From Pseudomonas putida (GTDB lineage: Bacteria; Pseudomonadota; Gammaproteobacteria; Pseudomonadales; Pseudomonadaceae): 64,000 nucleotides of DNA. The first letter of the stretch is position 1, and each line of letters opens with the position of its first letter. The notes below the pieces were generated by a model. That model saw nothing but the letters and a program-made list of their open reading frames with translations. It did not search any database and was not told the origin of the DNA. Position numbers and translations under genes: made by a program. The DNA is taken from assembly GCF_002906855.1 (NCBI RefSeq), contig NZ_MINI01000028.1, positions 2,294,001 to 2,358,000 of the forward strand. Reading direction: 5' to 3'. Shown piece by piece: positions 55,371 to 63,964 of this stretch.

Positions 55371-56405
55371 ATGAACACTCCCTGCCGTTTGCTGGCATTG
55401 CTGCTCGGTGGCCTGTTGGCCCATGCCGAGGCTTCCCCGTGGGTGGCCGGTCTGCATCACATGACCCTCGACGACCCGGTCGACGCCAGGCCGATGCAAG
55501 CCCTGGCGTTCTACCCATCCCATGGCACACCGCGCAATATCCGCATCGACGGCTACCCTATCGACGTCGCTGAAGAGGCCACGGTCGCCCTCGGGCAGTT
55601 TCCGCTGCTGGTGCTGTCCCACGGCAACACCGGCAGCCCGCTGGCCCTGCATTACCTGGCCACTTCCCTGGCCCGCCGGGGCTTCGTCGTGGTGGCGGTG
55701 GTGCACCCAGGCGACAATGCCCGGGACCACAGCCGCCTGGGCACGCTGAGCAACCTTTATGGCCGTCCCTTGCAGGTCAGTGAGGCCATCACGTCCGCCC
55801 GTGAAGATGCGTTGCTTGGCCCTTACCTGAATGACGGCAAGGTCGGTGTGATCGGCTACTCGGCCGGCGGTGAAACCGCCTTGATCCTGTCTGGCGCCCA
55901 ACCTGACCTGGATCGCCTGCGCCGTTACTGCCTCGAGCGCCCAGGTGATACCGATGCCTGCAAGACCCATGGCGTGTTGATTGCCGACCGCAGCGAGCTT
56001 TCGCCCAAGGCCGACTCACGGGTTGGCGCGGTGATGCTGATGGCCCCCTTGAGCCTGATGTTCGGCCGCCATGCCCTGGCCGGCGTGAAGGTGCCTGCAT
56101 TGATCTACAGTGGCGACAGCGACCAGCTGGTGGCGGTGGATCGCAATGCCGAGGAACTGGCGCGCAAGCTGCCGATCACCCCGGACTACCGCTTGCTGGC
56201 AGGGGCCGGACACTTCGTGTTCATGGCCCGCTGTGACGAGGAGCAGCGCACGCGCATGGCGGCGCTGTGCAAGGACGCCGATGGTGTCGACCGGCGCCAC
56301 ATTCACCATTCGCTGCAGCGTGATACGGCGGCGTTTTTCACCCAGGCCCTGGGTGCACCGGAGCACGCCGAGCGTTCAGCTGCGGCGACTGCGCCGCGCC
56401 AGTAG
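55371..56405 (+). CDS. Secreted alpha/beta hydrolase, dienelactone-hydrolase-like
   Basis: The 344-residue protein has a signal peptide (about 1-21) and an alpha/beta hydrolase core with LVLSHGNTGSP (oxyanion hole), nucleophile elbow GYSAGG and a late GAGHFVFMARC with the catalytic His. It resembles DLH/platelet-activating-factor hydrolase-like periplasmic enzymes. The substrate is unknown. Its 3' end overlaps the convergent MFS gene by 30 bp. Confidence 0.78.
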   Translation: MNTPCRLLALLLGGLLAHAEASPWVAGLHHMTLDDPVDARPMQALAFYPSHGTPRNIRIDGYPIDVAEEATVALGQFPLLVLSHGNTGSPLALHYLATSLARRGFVVVAVVHPGDNARDHSRLGTLSNLYGRPLQVSEAITSAREDALLGPYLNDGKVGVIGYSAGGETALILSGAQPDLDRLRRYCLERPGDTDACKTHGVLIADRSELSPKADSRVGAVMLMAPLSLMFGRHALAGVKVPALIYSGDSDQLVAVDRNAEELARKLPITPDYRLLAGAGHFVFMARCDEEQRTRMAALCKDADGVDRRHIHHSLQRDTAAFFTQALGAPEHAERSAAATAPRQ

Positions 56406-57569
56406 CAGCGTCAGGCCAACCCCGGCCAAGGCCAGCAGGGCCGCGACGCAGAAAATCGAGGCATAACCCAGGTGCACCGCCACTGCGCCCATCACCGGGC
56501 CAGCGATGGCCAGTGCCATGTCGAAGAACACGGCATAAGCCCCAAGCCCCGCGCCACGGCTGCTGCTCGGCACCTGCTTGATCGCTTCGACGCCCAGTGC
56601 CGGGTACACCAGCGACAGGCCGAAGCCCGTCAGGCCGGCACCGACCAGCGCCCAGGGCGGTGAGGGCGCCAACCACAGCAGGCTCAGGCCGAGCACTTCG
56701 GTGGCCATGCAGGCCATGGCCACGTTGTAGCCGCCAAAGCGGTTCACCGCGTTGACGAACAGCAGCCGCGAAATGATGAAGCACAGGCCGAAGGCGCTCA
56801 GGCACCAGGCCGCACCGACCCAGCCTCGCTCCAGGTAATAAAGGGTGACGAAAGTGGTCAGGGTGCCGTAGCCGATCGACGCCAGGGTCAGCCCCAGGCC
56901 GCAGGGGGCGACGCGGCCAAAGGCCGACCAGAACGGGAGCCGCTCGCCGCGCGTCACCACGACGTCGGGGCGTTTGCGCAGCACCAGCAAGGCCACTAAC
57001 GCCAGCACCAGCAAGGCCGGGCCGAGCACGCTGAAATCCAGGCCGGCGACTGCCAGCACACCGACCGGCGCACCGATGGCGATCGCCCCGTACGAGGCGA
57101 TGCCATTCCACGAGATCACCCGCGCCGTGTGTTCCGGGCCGACCTGGCTGATGCCCCAGCTCAAGGTGGCGACGCCAATCAGCCCCTGCGCCAGGCCCAG
57201 CAGCACACGGCCGCCGAGCAGCAGGGCCAGGCTCAGCAGCGGCACCTGCAGCGACCAGGCCGAGAGCAGCGTCAGCACCCCGCAACCGGCGATGCCCAGC
57301 AGGCCATAGCCAATCGCCTTCTTGCCCCCCAGGGTATCGGCCACGCGCCCGGCGAAAGGGCGGCTGAGCAGGGTGGAAAGGTACTGCAGGCCGATGGTCA
57401 CCCCGGCGATCACCGCACCAAAGCCCAGCTGGTCGTGCACATAGCTGGGCAGCACCGCAATCGGCAGGCCGATGCAGAGGAAGGCAATGAAGGTGAAGAA
57501 GACGATCGACAGGATCTGCAGGGTAATACTTAAGGTACTGCTGGCGGGGGCAGACTGTTGCGCGGTCAT
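56376..57569 (-). CDS. MFS transporter (YhhS/arabinose-type efflux family)
   Basis: The 397-residue protein has 12 hydrophobic helices and the MFS loop motif RPFAGRVADTLGGKK between helices 2 and 3. It resembles YhhS/YfcJ-type carriers, reported to export small metabolites or glyphosate-like compounds, but the substrate is unknown here. It overlaps the 3' end of the convergent hydrolase gene by 30 bp. Confidence 0.82.
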   Translation of the reverse strand: MTAQQSAPASSTLSITLQILSIVFFTFIAFLCIGLPIAVLPSYVHDQLGFGAVIAGVTIGLQYLSTLLSRPFAGRVADTLGGKKAIGYGLLGIAGCGVLTLLSAWSLQVPLLSLALLLGGRVLLGLAQGLIGVATLSWGISQVGPEHTARVISWNGIASYGAIAIGAPVGVLAVAGLDFSVLGPALLVLALVALLVLRKRPDVVVTRGERLPFWSAFGRVAPCGLGLTLASIGYGTLTTFVTLYYLERGWVGAAWCLSAFGLCFIISRLLFVNAVNRFGGYNVAMACMATEVLGLSLLWLAPSPPWALVGAGLTGFGLSLVYPALGVEAIKQVPSSSRGAGLGAYAVFFDMALAIAGPVMGAVAVHLGYASIFCVAALLALAGVGLTLLLARRSRRS

Positions 57570-57668
57570 GGGCTCTTTCGCGGGCGGGCGGTTGGGCGTG
57601 CCCTAATCATGGCCGCTGCGCGAAGTAAATGAAAGCAGGCTAACGAATTATTCATCGGCGAGAGCCAG

Positions 57669-57725
57669 CCTGCTCCTACAGGGCGACAGTGTCCCTGTAG
57701 GAGCGGGCTTGCCCCGCGAAGAGGC
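57669..57725. repeat. REP element with short inverted partner
   Basis: GCTCCTACAGGG, 9 bases, CCCTGTAGGAGC gives a perfect 12-bp stem, and the right half continues as a full REP (GGGCTTGCCCCGCGAAGAGG). It lies between ybiT and the MFS gene. Confidence 0.85.
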
Positions 57726-57766
57726 CGGCCCAGCCACCCAAAGGCGATCAGGCCAACTCAGCTACC

Positions 57767-59353
57767 TCAGACCACGACGCCCTGGCTACGCAGGTAATCG
57801 TCATAAGTCCCGCTGAAGTCCACCACACCATCAGCGCTCAGCTCGATGATGCGGGTCGCCAGCGACGACACGAACTCGCGGTCATGGCTGACGAACAGCA
57901 GGGTGCCCGGGTAGTTTTCCAGCGCCAGGTTCAGCGCTTCGATCGATTCCATGTCCAGGTGGTTGGTCGGTTCGTCCATCACCAGCACGTTCGGCTTCTG
58001 CAGGATCAGCTTGCCGAACAGCATGCGGCCTTGCTCACCACCGGAAATTACCTTCACCGACTTGAGGATCTCATCGTTGGAGAAGAGCATGCGCCCCAGG
58101 GTGCCGCGGATCACCTGCTCGCCGCTGGTCCACTGGCCCATCCAGTCGAACAGGGTCATGTCGTCTTCGAAGTCGTGGGCGTGGTCCTGGGCGTAGTAGC
58201 CTACTTCGGCGCTGTCGGTCCACTTCACGGAGCCGGCATCTGGGGTCATTTCGCCGACCAGGGTGCGCAGCAGGGTGGTCTTGCCGATACCGTTGGGGCC
58301 AATGATCGCTACGCGTTCGCCGGCTTCGACGGTGATGTCGAAGTTCTTGAACAGTACCTTGTCGTCGAAGGCTTTCGCCATCTTCTCGACGACCACTGCC
58401 TGGCGGTGCAGCTTCTTTGTCTGCTCGAAGCGAATGAACGGGCTGACACGGCTCGAAGGCTTGACCTCGGCCAGCTGGATCTTGTCGATCTGCTTGGCAC
58501 GCGAAGTGGCCTGCTTGGCCTTGGAGGCGTTGGCCGAGAAGCGGCTGACGAAAGTCTGCAGCTCGGCGATCTGGGCTTTTTTCTTGGCGTTGTCCGACAG
58601 CAGTTGCTCGCGCGACTGGGTGGCCGCGGTCATGTACTCGTCGTAGTTGCCCGGGAACAGGCGCAGCTCACCGTAGTCCAGGTCAGCCATGTGCGTGCAC
58701 ACGCTGTTGAGGAAGTGCCGGTCGTGGGAAATGATGATCATGGTGCTGTTACGCGCCGTGAGGATGGTTTCCAGCCAGCGGATGGTGTTGATATCCAGGT
58801 GGTTGGTCGGTTCGTCGAGCAGCAGCACGTCCGGGTCCGAGAACAGCGCCTGGGCTAGCAGTACACGCAGCTTCCAGCCCGGCGCCACTTCGCTCATCGG
58901 GCCAAAGTGCTGCTCCAGCGGAATACCCAGGCCCAGCAGCAGTTCACCGGCGCGCGATTCGGCGGTGTAGCCGTCCATTTCGGCAAACTCGGTTTCCAGC
59001 TCGGCGACGGCCATGCCGTCTTCCTCGGTCATTTCCGGCAGCGAGTAGATGCGGTCGCGCTCGGCCTTGACCTTCCACAGCTGGCCGTGGCCCATGATCA
59101 CGGTGTCGATCACGGTGAATTCTTCGTAGGCGAACTGATCCTGGCGCAGTTTACCCAGGCGCGTGTTCGGCTCGAGCATGACCTGGCCGCCAGACGGCTC
59201 CAGATCACCGCCGAGGATCTTCATGAAGGTCGACTTGCCGCAACCGTTGGCACCGATCAGGCCGTAGCGGTTGCCGTTGTTGAATTTGACCGAAACGTTT
59301 TCGAACAGCGGCTTGGAGCCGAACTGCATGGTGATATTAGCGGTGGAGATCAA
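57767..59353 (-). CDS. ybiT: ABC-F ATPase, YbiT-like
   Basis: The 528-residue cytoplasmic protein has two ABC domains without membrane segments. Walker A motifs are GANGCGKST and [23 protein letters not shown] and [14 protein letters not shown] are the Walker B motifs. The linker (about residues 240-310) is basic, as in translation factors of the ABC-F group. Length and sequence fit YbiT rather than EttA or Uup. A dead integrase end lies 20 bp upstream of its start. Confidence 0.9.
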   Translation of the reverse strand: MISTANITMQFGSKPLFENVSVKFNNGNRYGLIGANGCGKSTFMKILGGDLEPSGGQVMLEPNTRLGKLRQDQFAYEEFTVIDTVIMGHGQLWKVKAERDRIYSLPEMTEEDGMAVAELETEFAEMDGYTAESRAGELLLGLGIPLEQHFGPMSEVAPGWKLRVLLAQALFSDPDVLLLDEPTNHLDINTIRWLETILTARNSTMIIISHDRHFLNSVCTHMADLDYGELRLFPGNYDEYMTAATQSREQLLSDNAKKKAQIAELQTFVSRFSANASKAKQATSRAKQIDKIQLAEVKPSSRVSPFIRFEQTKKLHRQAVVVEKMAKAFDDKVLFKNFDITVEAGERVAIIGPNGIGKTTLLRTLVGEMTPDAGSVKWTDSAEVGYYAQDHAHDFEDDMTLFDWMGQWTSGEQVIRGTLGRMLFSNDEILKSVKVISGGEQGRMLFGKLILQKPNVLVMDEPTNHLDMESIEALNLALENYPGTLLFVSHDREFVSSLATRIIELSADGVVDFSGTYDDYLRSQGVVV

Positions 59354-59373
59354 GGAGCTTACCTATCAATAAC

Positions 59374-59610
59374 TTACGTGGCTTCTTCGCAGCTACGGAC
59401 CAATTTCGGACCAATCTGGAGCATGTCCCGCTCCTGCCCGTCGTGGACGAGTTAATCCAGCGCGCATAAGTCGATAAGAGCTTCTGCACGCTATGCCCGA
59501 GCTGTTGGGCGATAAATGCGGGGTTGAGACCAGACATTAAGCATATTGTCGCATAGGTGTGGCGGCAGTTATACGGGGGCGGTACCTGATCGCCAACCTT
59601 TCAGGATCGG
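59374..59610 (-). pseudogene. C-terminal remnant of a tyrosine recombinase, frameshifted
   Basis: On the minus strand, pieces of a phage-type integrase end can be read: LAIRYRP, then PYNCRHTYATICLMSG (the catalytic Arg region), LNPAFIAQQLGHSVQKLL, the active-site Tyr in STYARWINSS, and a tail IGPKLVRSCEEAT. The pieces lie in three frames: one shift at a G run at 59575-59579 and another near 59440-59450. The N-terminal two thirds is missing. It marks a decayed integrative element beside ybiT. Confidence 0.8.
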
Positions 59611-59676
59611 CCGCCATTGGTGGTGCAGGTCCGACGTCGGCTTGCCGTGCTCCCCATTCTTCCCGGGCGGGAGCAC

Positions 59677-59802
59677 GAAGAGGCGTTCGATTCCCGTCCC
59701 GGCGAATCGATGACTCGTGCGATGGCCTGGGGTGTTGGGCCGGCGCGCCGGCTAGCAACCGGAGGAGCGCCTACCATCCCAGCCAAAGCTTCTGCAGGGT
59801 AG
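59677..59802 (+). pseudogene. Fragment of a WDWA-family small gene
   Basis: The frame reads EEAFDSRPGESMTRAMAWGV then GPARRLA, nearly identical to the end of the protein encoded at 60016-60324. Most nucleotide differences from that gene are synonymous, so the fragment comes from a once functional diverged paralogue. Its N-terminal half is absent, replaced by unrelated sequence after the integrase remnant. Confidence 0.75.
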
Positions 59803-60015
59803 AGCTGTTTTCACCCCCGGCTCTGGTCCGGTATTGAGATCGAGTCAGCCCCTGCTCGCCGTCATATCGCGGCAGTGAATAGAAGGGAGAGGGAAGAGGT
59901 ATTGCCGATTGTCTGATTCAGCTCACAGGCGCGGTCGGCGGATTTGCGTAAAACTGGGTGTTAGCTATGGTGGCAATACAACACCTAACTACAACTAAAG
60001 TCGTAGGAGGACGGC

Positions 60016-60324
60016 ATGAGAATTCGCGGTGATGTGTTTTGGGATTGGGCTGACCCAACGTTGCACCATCGCACTCATGACGAGACTCTAAGCGACGGCA
60101 CCTCCATCGATGTGCAGGTGAGACTGGCGCGGACAGGAAAAACGCAGATGTTCATCGGCGTGTACGCTCCCAGCGGTATGACTATCCATGAAGAGGCATT
60201 CGACTCCAGGCCTGGTGAGTCAATGACAAGGGCGCTGGCATGGGGCGTAGGGCGCGCTCGCCGCGTGGCGATTGAAGGCGCAGCGAATGTTCCGACACGG
60301 CTGCCAAGTGACCAGCAGTTGTAA
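60016..60324 (+). CDS. Small hypothetical protein, WDWA family copy 1
   Basis: The 102-residue protein starts at an ATG with a perfect AGGAGG. It begins MRIRGDVFWDWADPTLHHRT, followed by a DETLSDGT loop, beta strands (IDVQVRL, MFIGVYAP) and a helical end (MTRALAWGVGRARR). It has no signal peptide or membrane segment. It is a paralogue of the next gene. I do not recognise a described family. Its location beside a dead integrase suggests cargo of an integrated element. Confidence 0.7.
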   Translation: MRIRGDVFWDWADPTLHHRTHDETLSDGTSIDVQVRLARTGKTQMFIGVYAPSGMTIHEEAFDSRPGESMTRALAWGVGRARRVAIEGAANVPTRLPSDQQL

Positions 60325-60416
60325 AAAATCGTAATGCTCACCTTCGGCAGTGGATTCAGTGGAGCAGCTCTGTATGCTGTCTCACCAGTCAAAAATCTAA
60401 GTTGAAGGTCTGTTCA

Positions 60417-60746
60417 ATGCGCAAGCGAGGCGAAATTTATTGGGATTGGGCCAATCCTGAGTTGCACTTTCGCAACTACGATGAGCGCCTAACCTGTGGC
60501 ACTCTAATCAACATTCAGGCACGGCTCTCGCTTGAGAACGCTACTCAACTTTTCTTGGGGATCTACGGGGAAAAAGGCGTGCTCTTGCTTGAGGAGCTAC
60601 ACCCAGACTGCCGCGGGCAGAAACTGTCTGCAGCTATGGCTTGGGCGCTGGAGCGTGCTCGCGACTGGGTCGCAGAGACGTTTTCTGCGCCAAAAGCACC
60701 AGGGCCGGAGCCACTCCCGCGCAGAGGCTCCCGTCTTCAAAGATAA
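60417..60746 (+). CDS. Small hypothetical protein, WDWA family copy 2
   Basis: The 109-residue protein begins MRKRGEIYWDWANPELHFRN and aligns without gaps to copy 1 over the first about 82 residues, with roughly 36 identities by eye. The conserved positions include WDWA, the DE-L-GT loop, G-Y and the late AWxxxRAR helix. It then adds a Pro-rich tail. GAAGG precedes the start. Divergence between tandem copies points to different partners or roles rather than recent duplication. Confidence 0.7.
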   Translation: MRKRGEIYWDWANPELHFRNYDERLTCGTLINIQARLSLENATQLFLGIYGEKGVLLLEELHPDCRGQKLSAAMAWALERARDWVAETFSAPKAPGPEPLPRRGSRLQR

Positions 60747-60830
60747 CGAGGTAGGGAAAACGGAACGCTCGTCAGAACGTATCAGTCGTATCTCCATCAG
60801 AGGCGCGATTGTGGCGCCCAGTTGGAGAGA

Positions 60831-61073
60831 ATGATGAGCCTTCAGTCCACCAGTCATGACCTTTATGTTCATTCCTACCTTGGTTACCAGGCATCGATTT
60901 ACGTGCTGTGGGAATCGAGCGTTGAGTTTCCCACTGGGATGTTGGTTGAGGTAGGGAAACCAGGCGCAACAGCCAGAACTCTGCGCGTGAGTCGCTCATT
61001 CACCTCGTCAACTGAAGCCATTCTCGAAGGGAAGGTCATGGCTGAACAGTACGTTCAGAGCCAAAACAGGTGA
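60831..61073 (+). CDS. Small hypothetical protein of the decayed island
   Basis: The 80-residue protein (ATG at 60831 or 60834, with GGAGAG upstream) reads as a compact soluble protein: YVHSYLGYQASIYVLWESS, a Gly/Lys turn, VSRSFTSSTEAILEGKVMAE. It is not a WDWA paralogue. Family not recognised. It follows copy 2 by about 85 bp on the same strand, so the three genes may form a transcript. Confidence 0.6.
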   Translation: MMSLQSTSHDLYVHSYLGYQASIYVLWESSVEFPTGMLVEVGKPGATARTLRVSRSFTSSTEAILEGKVMAEQYVQSQNR

Positions 61074-61328
61074 TCATGTCCTGCTCGATCGACTAGCAGG
61101 GCCCAGCGATCGGCCCTATCGCGACTATGCGCAGGCAAACTGCTGCTGCGTCCCGCCCCGCACCAGAAGGCAGTCCCAACCATCCACGCTATAGGCTCGG
61201 CGTGGGGCGTCGATTTTGGGTCGCTTGCAGCCGTTCACGACTGACCGCAATCGACCCAGTGCAGACGTTCACGCTGGAGATCTCGAAGTGGCTTGACTAA
61301 TCATCTACCGATGGGGCCAGAGGTCGTG

Positions 61329-61772
61329 TCAGCTTTCGTCAGGTGTAACGATGCGCATGGGGCGTGTGCCGATCTTTGCCCCGGTCACCTCATCCACGGC
61401 GACAGCTTTGATTTCCGTGCCTGTTTCCGCGTCGAAGAAGCGAGTCAGCTTGCCACCGCCTCGGTGTTGTCGACCCCATGCACCAATCATGAAAAGCACA
61501 GGCAGAAAATCGCGTCCCGCAGCGGTCAGCAGATACTCCTCCCGAGGCGGGTGCTCTGAGTAGCGCCGCTTCTCCAATAATCCTTCCTCCGTCAGTGTCG
61601 CCAGCCTGCGGGTCAGCATTGTCGGTGCAATGCCCAGGCTTTTCCGGAATTGGTCAAAGCGAGAGAGGCCAGCATGGGCATCCCGCAGGATCAGTACGCT
61701 CCAGGCGTCACCAGCAACAGCCAGGCTGCGGGCGATCGGGCATGGGTTATCGCAACTATTTTTCATGTCCAT
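61329..61772 (-). CDS. HxlR-family transcriptional regulator
   Basis: The 147-residue protein has the HxlR winged helix: CPIARSLAVAGDAWSVLILRD, FDQFRKSLGIAPTMLTRRLA, then the wing LEKRRYSEHPPREEYLLTAAG. Cys residues near the start (NSCDNPCP) are typical and may sense oxidants or electrophiles. The start is the ATG at 61772 (61766 possible). It is divergent from a hydrolase remnant and the MDR-SDR genes, which it probably represses. Confidence 0.87.
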   Translation of the reverse strand: MDMKNSCDNPCPIARSLAVAGDAWSVLILRDAHAGLSRFDQFRKSLGIAPTMLTRRLATLTEEGLLEKRRYSEHPPREEYLLTAAGRDFLPVLFMIGAWGRQHRGGGKLTRFFDAETGTEIKAVAVDEVTGAKIGTRPMRIVTPDES

Positions 61773-61778
61773 ACTATT

Positions 61779-61834
61779 TTGATAGTGACCTACCTTCAAA
61801 AGGGGAGTATTGTCTGTATCAAATTGATAGTAAC
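61779..61834. promoter_or_regulatory. Direct repeats, candidate HxlR operators
   Basis: TTGATAGTGAC at 61779-61789 and TTGATAGTAAC at 61824-61834, one mismatch, 45 bp apart between the starts. They lie just upstream of the hxlR-like gene and before the divergent genes. Confidence 0.55.
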
Positions 61835-61876
61835 ACTCCGATGATGAGCCATCCACCCGTTCGGGAGACTTGATTG

Positions 61877-62070
61877 ATGAGCACGAAAAATCCGGCCTTC
61901 GCCCAAGCAGCCTCAGCGTCTTCGGGCACTGGCCCCACTCGAATGGCGCGGCCGCCGCAGATCACCAAATGGATATGGCACGCCGACTACCCCGTGCTCA
62001 ACTGACGATTTACCCCGGTTCAGGCCATGGAGGCGTCTTCCAAAACTACCAGGCCTTTTATCTGCGGTAA
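61877..62070 (+). pseudogene. Alpha/beta hydrolase remnant
   Basis: An N-terminal piece starts at the ATG at 61877 (MSTKNPAFAQAASAS). A C-terminal piece in another frame reads MARRLPRAQLTIYPGSGHGG then VFQNYQAFYL, which is the usual end of an alpha/beta hydrolase with its catalytic His. The core, about 200 residues, is missing, so an internal deletion and a frameshift have destroyed the gene. Confidence 0.65.
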
Positions 62071-62109
62071 GAGACTTTCTCTCTGACGGTCCCAAACAGT
62101 AAAAACTTG

Positions 62110-63123
62110 ATGAATAGCCCAACCATGAAAGCACTCACCTTCAAGCGCTATGGCAAATCACCCGACATCGGATTGGCCGATATTCCCCGCCCTACGTTGA
62201 AGGGTGACGAAATATTGGTACAGGTCCACGCTGCCGGCCTGAACCCGATCGACAACATGATTCCGACGGGAATGTTCAAGCCTGTGCTGCATTTCCAGCT
62301 GCCAGCCACACTTGGTAGTGATCTGGCCGGCATAGTTATTGAGGTTGGTAGCAACGTGAGCCGCTTCAAGCCAGGCGATGCCGTCTTCGCCAGCATCTTC
62401 GATCAGGGCACAGGGGCAATAGCTGAGTTCGCGGTTGTGCCGCAGAGTGCTGCCGCCCTGAAACCGGCCAATCTGAGCTTCGTGCAGGCTGCGTCGATCC
62501 CAATGGTCGGCCTTACCTCGTGGCAAGCGCTGAAGGAACGCATCAATCTTCAGGCTGGCCAGAAAATATTCATTCCTGCCGGGTCGGGCGGGATCGGTAC
62601 GTTTGCAATTCAGCTGGCGAAATACCTTGGTGCGCAGGTGGGAACCACCACCAGCACTGGCAACGTTGAGCTGGTGCGCGCTCTGGGTGCGGACGAGGTT
62701 GTGGACTACAAGACCCAGGGATTTGAGACCGTGCTGCGCGACTATGACGCAGCGCTCGGAACCGTGAGGGGGGACACGGTTGAAAAATCCATATCCATCC
62801 TAAGACCGGGAAGCCGGATCGTCTCGCTGATCGGCCCGCTGGACGCTGCATTTGCCCGAGCCAAACGGCTGAACGTGTTCCTGACCTTCGTATTCGGGCT
62901 GATGAGCCGCAAGATCATGCGCCTGGCGAAGAAACGAAACGTCAGTTACTCGTTTCTCTTTGTGCGCCCGGACGGCGCCCAACTCGCCGAAATCGGCAAG
63001 CTTCTGGAAGCTCAGCGAATTCAGCCGGTGATCGACAAAGTATTTCCGTTCGAGGATGCAAAGGGTGCGCTTGAGTACCTTGCTCAAGGGCGTTGCAAAG
63101 GCAAGGTCGTGATCACCCTGTAA
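62110..63123 (+). CDS. Zinc-independent MDR oxidoreductase (quinone oxidoreductase-like)
   Basis: The 337-residue protein of the medium-chain dehydrogenase family has GLNPIDNM, GSDLAGIVIEVG and a Rossmann motif in IPAGSGGIGTFAIQLAKYLGAQV that binds NADPH. Zinc ligands are absent, as in quinone oxidoreductases and enoyl reductases. The ATG at 62110 is used; one at 62125 (MKALTF) is equally possible. It lies downstream of the HxlR sites and probably forms a transcript with the SDR gene. Confidence 0.82.
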   Translation: MNSPTMKALTFKRYGKSPDIGLADIPRPTLKGDEILVQVHAAGLNPIDNMIPTGMFKPVLHFQLPATLGSDLAGIVIEVGSNVSRFKPGDAVFASIFDQGTGAIAEFAVVPQSAAALKPANLSFVQAASIPMVGLTSWQALKERINLQAGQKIFIPAGSGGIGTFAIQLAKYLGAQVGTTTSTGNVELVRALGADEVVDYKTQGFETVLRDYDAALGTVRGDTVEKSISILRPGSRIVSLIGPLDAAFARAKRLNVFLTFVFGLMSRKIMRLAKKRNVSYSFLFVRPDGAQLAEIGKLLEAQRIQPVIDKVFPFEDAKGALEYLAQGRCKGKVVITL

Positions 63124-63175
63124 CTGCCGCCATGATTCTCACCAAACCCCAAACACAGCCATAAAGGTAACCAGC

Positions 63176-63964
63176 ATGACCACGCGTCCGACCGTACTTA
63201 TTACCGGTGCCTCCAGCGGTATTGGTGCCACCTACGCCGAGCGTTTCGCCCGTCGCGGCCACAATCTCATCCTTGTGGCGCGCGACAAATCGCGTATGGA
63301 CGAACTTGCATCACGCCTGCGTAACGATAGCAAAGTGGCCGTAGAGGTTCTGCAAGCAGACCTGACTCGTTCGGCAGACCTGTCCGTACTTGAAAATCGA
63401 CTGCGCGATGACGCGGGTATCGGCATTTTGATTAACAATGCAGGGATGGCCCAGTCGGGTGGTTTCCTGGACCAGTCCGCCGAATCCATTGAACGCCTGG
63501 TCACCCTCAATATTACCGCGCTGACACGACTCGCTGCTGCGATCGCACCGCGCCTTGCGCAGTCAGGCACCGGCGCGATCGTCAACGTCGGTTCGGTGGT
63601 GGGTTTTGCGCCCGAGTTCGGCATGTCTATCTATGGGGCTAGCAAAGCCTTCGTGCTGTTTTTGTCACAGGGTCTGAGCCTGGAACTGTCACCCAAGGGC
63701 GTATACGTGCAAGCGGTGCTGCCGGCAGCGACCCGCACCGAGATCTGGGAGCGGGCCGGGATTGATGTCAACACACTCCCGGAGGTGATGGAGGTCGGTG
63801 AGCTGGTCGATGCTGCGCTCGTCGGTTTCGACCGTCGCGAGTTGGTAACCATACCGCCACTTCATGTTGCCGAGCGCTGGAATGCGCTGGAAGGGGCGCG
63901 TCAAGGGCTGATGACTGACATTCGGCAAGCCCACGCTGCAGAACGCTACCAGCCGCAACCTTGA
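63176..63964 (+). CDS. Short-chain dehydrogenase/reductase
   Basis: The 262-residue classical SDR has the cofactor motif TGASSGIG (10-17), NNAG, the catalytic Ser in NVGSVVG and YxxxK in YGASK. An Arg after the second strand (VARDKSR) favours NADP(H). The ATG at 63176 has AAGGTAA upstream. It follows the MDR gene by 52 bp and shares the HxlR-linked context. The substrate is unknown. Confidence 0.85.
   Translation: MTTRPTVLITGASSGIGATYAERFARRGHNLILVARDKSRMDELASRLRNDSKVAVEVLQADLTRSADLSVLENRLRDDAGIGILINNAGMAQSGGFLDQSAESIERLVTLNITALTRLAAAIAPRLAQSGTGAIVNVGSVVGFAPEFGMSIYGASKAFVLFLSQGLSLELSPKGVYVQAVLPAATRTEIWERAGIDVNTLPEVMEVGELVDAALVGFDRRELVTIPPLHVAERWNALEGARQGLMTDIRQAHAAERYQPQP

Noticed and set aside
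61074-61328. Extra gene in the decayed island
   Set aside because: The stretch has only short frames without ribosome sites and resembles common Pseudomonas intergenic debris.
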